A stretch of DNA of 64,000 nucleotides. Source: Cristatella mucedo. Taxonomy: Eukaryota > Bryozoa > Phylactolaemata > Cristatellidae. Below, in pieces: positions 61,534 through 64,000 of this stretch; position 1 is the first letter of the stretch, and each line of letters opens with the position of its first letter. Location of the stretch: positions 5,180,001-5,244,000 of the forward strand of contig WPIO01000025.1 in NCBI GenBank assembly GCA_009760855.2, in the 5' to 3' direction. Made by a program: the position numbers and the translations under genes. Below the pieces are notes generated by a model, which saw only the letters and a program-made list of their open reading frames with translations, was not told the DNA's origin and made no database searches.

Positions 61534-62202
61534 TCAATCGCAGCAGACGACACGAAATATAATCTGCATCAGTGGCCCGACGCTGCACCGCTTCAACGGC
61601 TTAACTATTGGCCACAGGTGAGGCACTAGTACATTAATGTCGAGCGTTTCGCCAATTACCGCAGCAGAAGCCGCAGGCACACGCAGCGCCCTTGTAAACT
61701 GGCATACCGAGGTTTTGAATAACTCTTCAAATCGAAACATCAAGCTTTGCAGCTCAACCGTCGCGTCGGGGCCAAGCAAGTTCAGGTTAGGCACTTTCCT
61801 CAAATCAAAACGCAGCGATTGCTCGCCAGGGGCAGCGACGCCTGACGTTAAGACTTGTGACGCCGTGGCGGCGGCGGCCTGGATTGAGCTGAGCACCGTC
61901 AGGGGGAGCTCGCTGGCGGATTCGTAGCGGCCGGACACGTAGGGGCCAAGCAAGCGCAGGCTGCTTTCCCAGCTGCTCTCAGACGTCGCTGCCCAGGAAA
62001 TGAAGCTTTCCACTGATCCGAAATCAATCTCGAAGGCGATTTTGAGGGCGTTCAGTCGAATTGACTGCCTCAATTGCGGCACGTTTTCAACGAGCCTCGT
62101 CGAGGTGCCCTGGCTCTTAGCGATAACGCTTATCGCCGGCGAGCCTGCCCTGTGCTTTAAGCGTACTGCTTTTAAATGTCTGGATTCCGAACAGAAATTG
62201 CA
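61534..62202 (-). CDS. Unrecognised open frame, possibly Ig-like exon(s)
   Basis: A stop-free frame of about 220 codons ends at 61534 and has no ATG near its start, so it would have to be an internal or terminal exon. Segments such as IKIAFEIDF-like beta patterns, SELPLTVLSSIQ and SVCQFTRALRV...ETLDINVLVP alternate hydrophobic residues like Ig strands, and the frame sits directly downstream of the decayed Ig-like gene. There is no full Cys-Trp-Cys pattern. It may be the 3' part of the same locus or chance openness in GC-rich DNA. Confidence 0.3.
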   Translation of the reverse strand, partial: CNFCSESRHLKAVRLKHRAGSPAISVIAKSQGTSTRLVENVPQLRQSIRLNALKIAFEIDFGSVESFISWAATSESSWESSLRLLGPYVSGRYESASELPLTVLSSIQAAAATASQVLTSGVAAPGEQSLRFDLRKVPNLNLLGPDATVELQSLMFRFEELFKTSVCQFTRALRVPAASAAVIGETLDINVLVPHLWPIVKPLKRCSVGPLMQIIFRVVCCD

Positions 62203-62239
62203 CACGGCGTTTCGAAAACGGCAGTTGCAGCGGCACGCT

Positions 62240-63038
62240 TAATGCTGCCGCAGATCCAGCACGAGCCTGAATGAAGGCCTCTTTGCGAAGATTTGGAGGT
62301 GCGGTTGTGAGCGGCCCCGCGAGCCTCTAGCTCCGACGTAGCAGGCGTAACCGGCTGAGTTTGCCGTAAGTCCGTAGTATGCCGAGCCGAAGAGCAGCTG
62401 CGAGCGCTTACATGGATATGTCGGCTTAAATAAGCTGCGGTTGCTGCTGCCGAACTGTCTTATGCAACCCTCGCCGATTCCTCTGCGTCGACAGCAATCT
62501 GTGTGGAGCGAGCAAAGAATACTGCACCGTCCTTAATAGGAAAAAGCGCTCTAAGAATGAATTCATTGCCCACGGAGCAAGCCAATTTCGTGCGGGAGTG
62601 CGTAATCTAGCTCGTCCTTGACTGATGCGAAATCACACGTTAGCGCCTCATGACGAACGCGGGCATTGAGGTCTTGAATTTACTTGCCAGCCTTGCTGCA
62701 GGTTCGACCAGTGCTTGCATCCTCGTCGAATGAAAAAGGGCGGAAATGGTGGAACTTTGCACTCGTGTCAGGTCTGTGATCTGCTTGAGGCGAAAATTGT
62801 TGACAAAAAGCGTGGGCACCTGCTTTGAAGGGTAGCTTGACAAAAATTTGAACATTCCTTGGGGGTGAGGGTTGGTTTGCGAGAAATATATACTCAAGTT
62901 TTCCGTCTGGCACGGAGTGTGCTGCGAGAATGCGTTGAACCGGGCCCAGCAGCCTGTCCACAGCTCTGCGGTAAAATCGAGATCTCCGAAATTCGTAATC
63001 GCCGCTCGATAACTGCGGGTGTGCGGCTGGCTGCGCAT
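62240..63038 (-). pseudogene. Decayed Ig-like gene related to the two nearby Ig proteins
   Basis: Reading the minus strand, one frame gives LSIYFSQTNPHPQGMFKFLS and then VPTLFVNNFRLKQI, which lines up with the domain 1 segments around FVADP/FIADP of the two Ig genes. A second frame then gives EDASTGRTCSKAGK, an F-strand-like stretch, followed by a stop. Further on, KLACSVGNEFILRALFPIKD and, in another frame, LTANSAGYACYVGARG look like B and F strands of a second domain. Frames shift at least three times and stops intervene, with no clean splice sites. I infer a pseudogene; missed introns or assembly errors are the alternatives. Confidence 0.45.
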
Positions 63039-63559
63039 ACCTTGTAACTAGGTTAGTAGAATGTGGATCTGCTTCTCGTGCTGGTAGTTCACGAGCCTCA
63101 TCTGTTCTTTCTGTTACGCCGTCCGCTTACTGAGCTGTCGCTGACGATGTTCTACCATTTTTCCCTTATCGGACATCTAAGTTCAAGCTTGATTCCGTGA
63201 GATCCGATACTGTCTTCGTTGCCAGAAATATGTGTCATTGGGTGGCCGGCCTCATATACCACATCTACGGGAGCCGCGGTGCTTTAGTGCGTCGGGACCG
63301 GGCCACTGCCGATTGGTAGCAGTACCTGGCCAAAGGGCATAGTGCATCCTGGTTGGCCTGTTCGGGAACGGGCATTAGGAGCAGCGCGAGTTGTGGTGTG
63401 GTGACTGTCTCTGCAACACCTTCTAGCTAGAATCTCATTTGAGTGCTTCTTCGTGCTGACGGTGGGAAAGTGATTGCTACCCTTATGACAAACTTCCCTT
63501 CCAGCAACTTCTAAGTGCTAATAAAGATCTTCAGTAAAATCCTTACTCGGACCTACCAT

Positions 63560-63850
63560 AGACCTCAAAAGGCCAGCCCCTCTTGCTGAATTAGTCATCC
63601 TAGCTGTAGCTGCATAAGCCGCAATGCCCCCTCGAATCCTTTCAGGTCAATAAATTTGGTGTCCCTTACTCTCTCTTAAAGAAAGAATCTGAGTAATAAA
63701 AACTTTCACTCCGGGGCTCCCAGACTTTGGAACTCGAACCTACAGTATCATCTCGAGAATGCTATTAGTTTACCTTCCTCTAATTCCGCTGCAGTCACTT
63801 ATTTTCCAGCCACCCTGTGCTGCTGCAAGCTGGCTTTCGCAAGGAATATA
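63560..63850 (+). mobile_element. Possible LINE C-terminal fragment
   Basis: FHSGAPRLWNSNLQYHLENA with flanking broken frames resembles the G-x-LWNSLP block at the end of CR1-like ORF2 proteins. Very degraded. Confidence 0.35.
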
Positions 63851-64000
63851 AAAGATTTAAGTTTGTTTCTTTATCTGCTCATGGCCAAGCGAAGCGTACG
63901 AGCAATACGTAGTGCTTGAAGGTTCGCCGTCATTTCCCTGAAAGCAAAGAACGACTTCAAAAGACGTGGATAAACTTTGGGTTTTGTCATTTATCTTTCT

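Overview
The window looks like nuclear DNA of a metazoan, most likely an invertebrate; I cannot place it more closely. The genes have long introns with GT-AG splice sites. Roughly two thirds of the sequence I could read is interspersed repeat: CR1-like LINE fragments with (ATT)n 3' ends, tRNA-derived SINEs, a hAT relic and a pogo-like element. Long dinucleotide microsatellites are common. No prokaryotic operon, viral genome or CRISPR array is visible.

Layout. From 1 to about 48.2 kb the window is dominated by two SLC17-family (sialin/VGLUT/Na-phosphate type) major-facilitator transporter genes facing each other tail to tail. The plus-strand gene shows only its last three coding exons (3593-3748, 5625-5710, 6168-6332); the rest lies left of the window. 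The minus-strand gene runs from 48140 to its stop at 9483. I reconstructed eleven coding exons whose phases all agree, giving 523 residues without the first, unidentified N-terminal exon. The two genes share exactly the same lengths (156 and 86 nt) and phases for the two exons before the last, so they are an inverted duplicate pair.

From about 48 kb onward the sequence becomes more CpG-rich and is otherwise sparse in genes. Two related two-domain immunoglobulin-like secreted proteins lie there, again tail to tail: a two-exon plus-strand gene (52661-53551, 269 aa, with signal peptide) and an intronless minus-strand gene (57034-58032, 332 aa, with signal peptide and a hydrophobic C-terminus). 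At 61.5-63.0 kb on the minus strand is a further stretch with Ig-like strand motifs, broken by frame changes and stops, which I read as a decayed relative. Together these suggest a small local family of fast-evolving Ig-like extracellular proteins, of unknown function.

The introns and intergenic DNA hold at least two LINE families, here called A and B. Family A includes a near ORF2-length copy at 31.56-34.47 kb with endonuclease and YADD reverse-transcriptase motifs. They also hold two tRNA-like SINE families (SINE-1, SINE-2), several of them nested in or interrupted by LINEs. Everything is inferred by reading translations and motifs by eye; no database search was possible.
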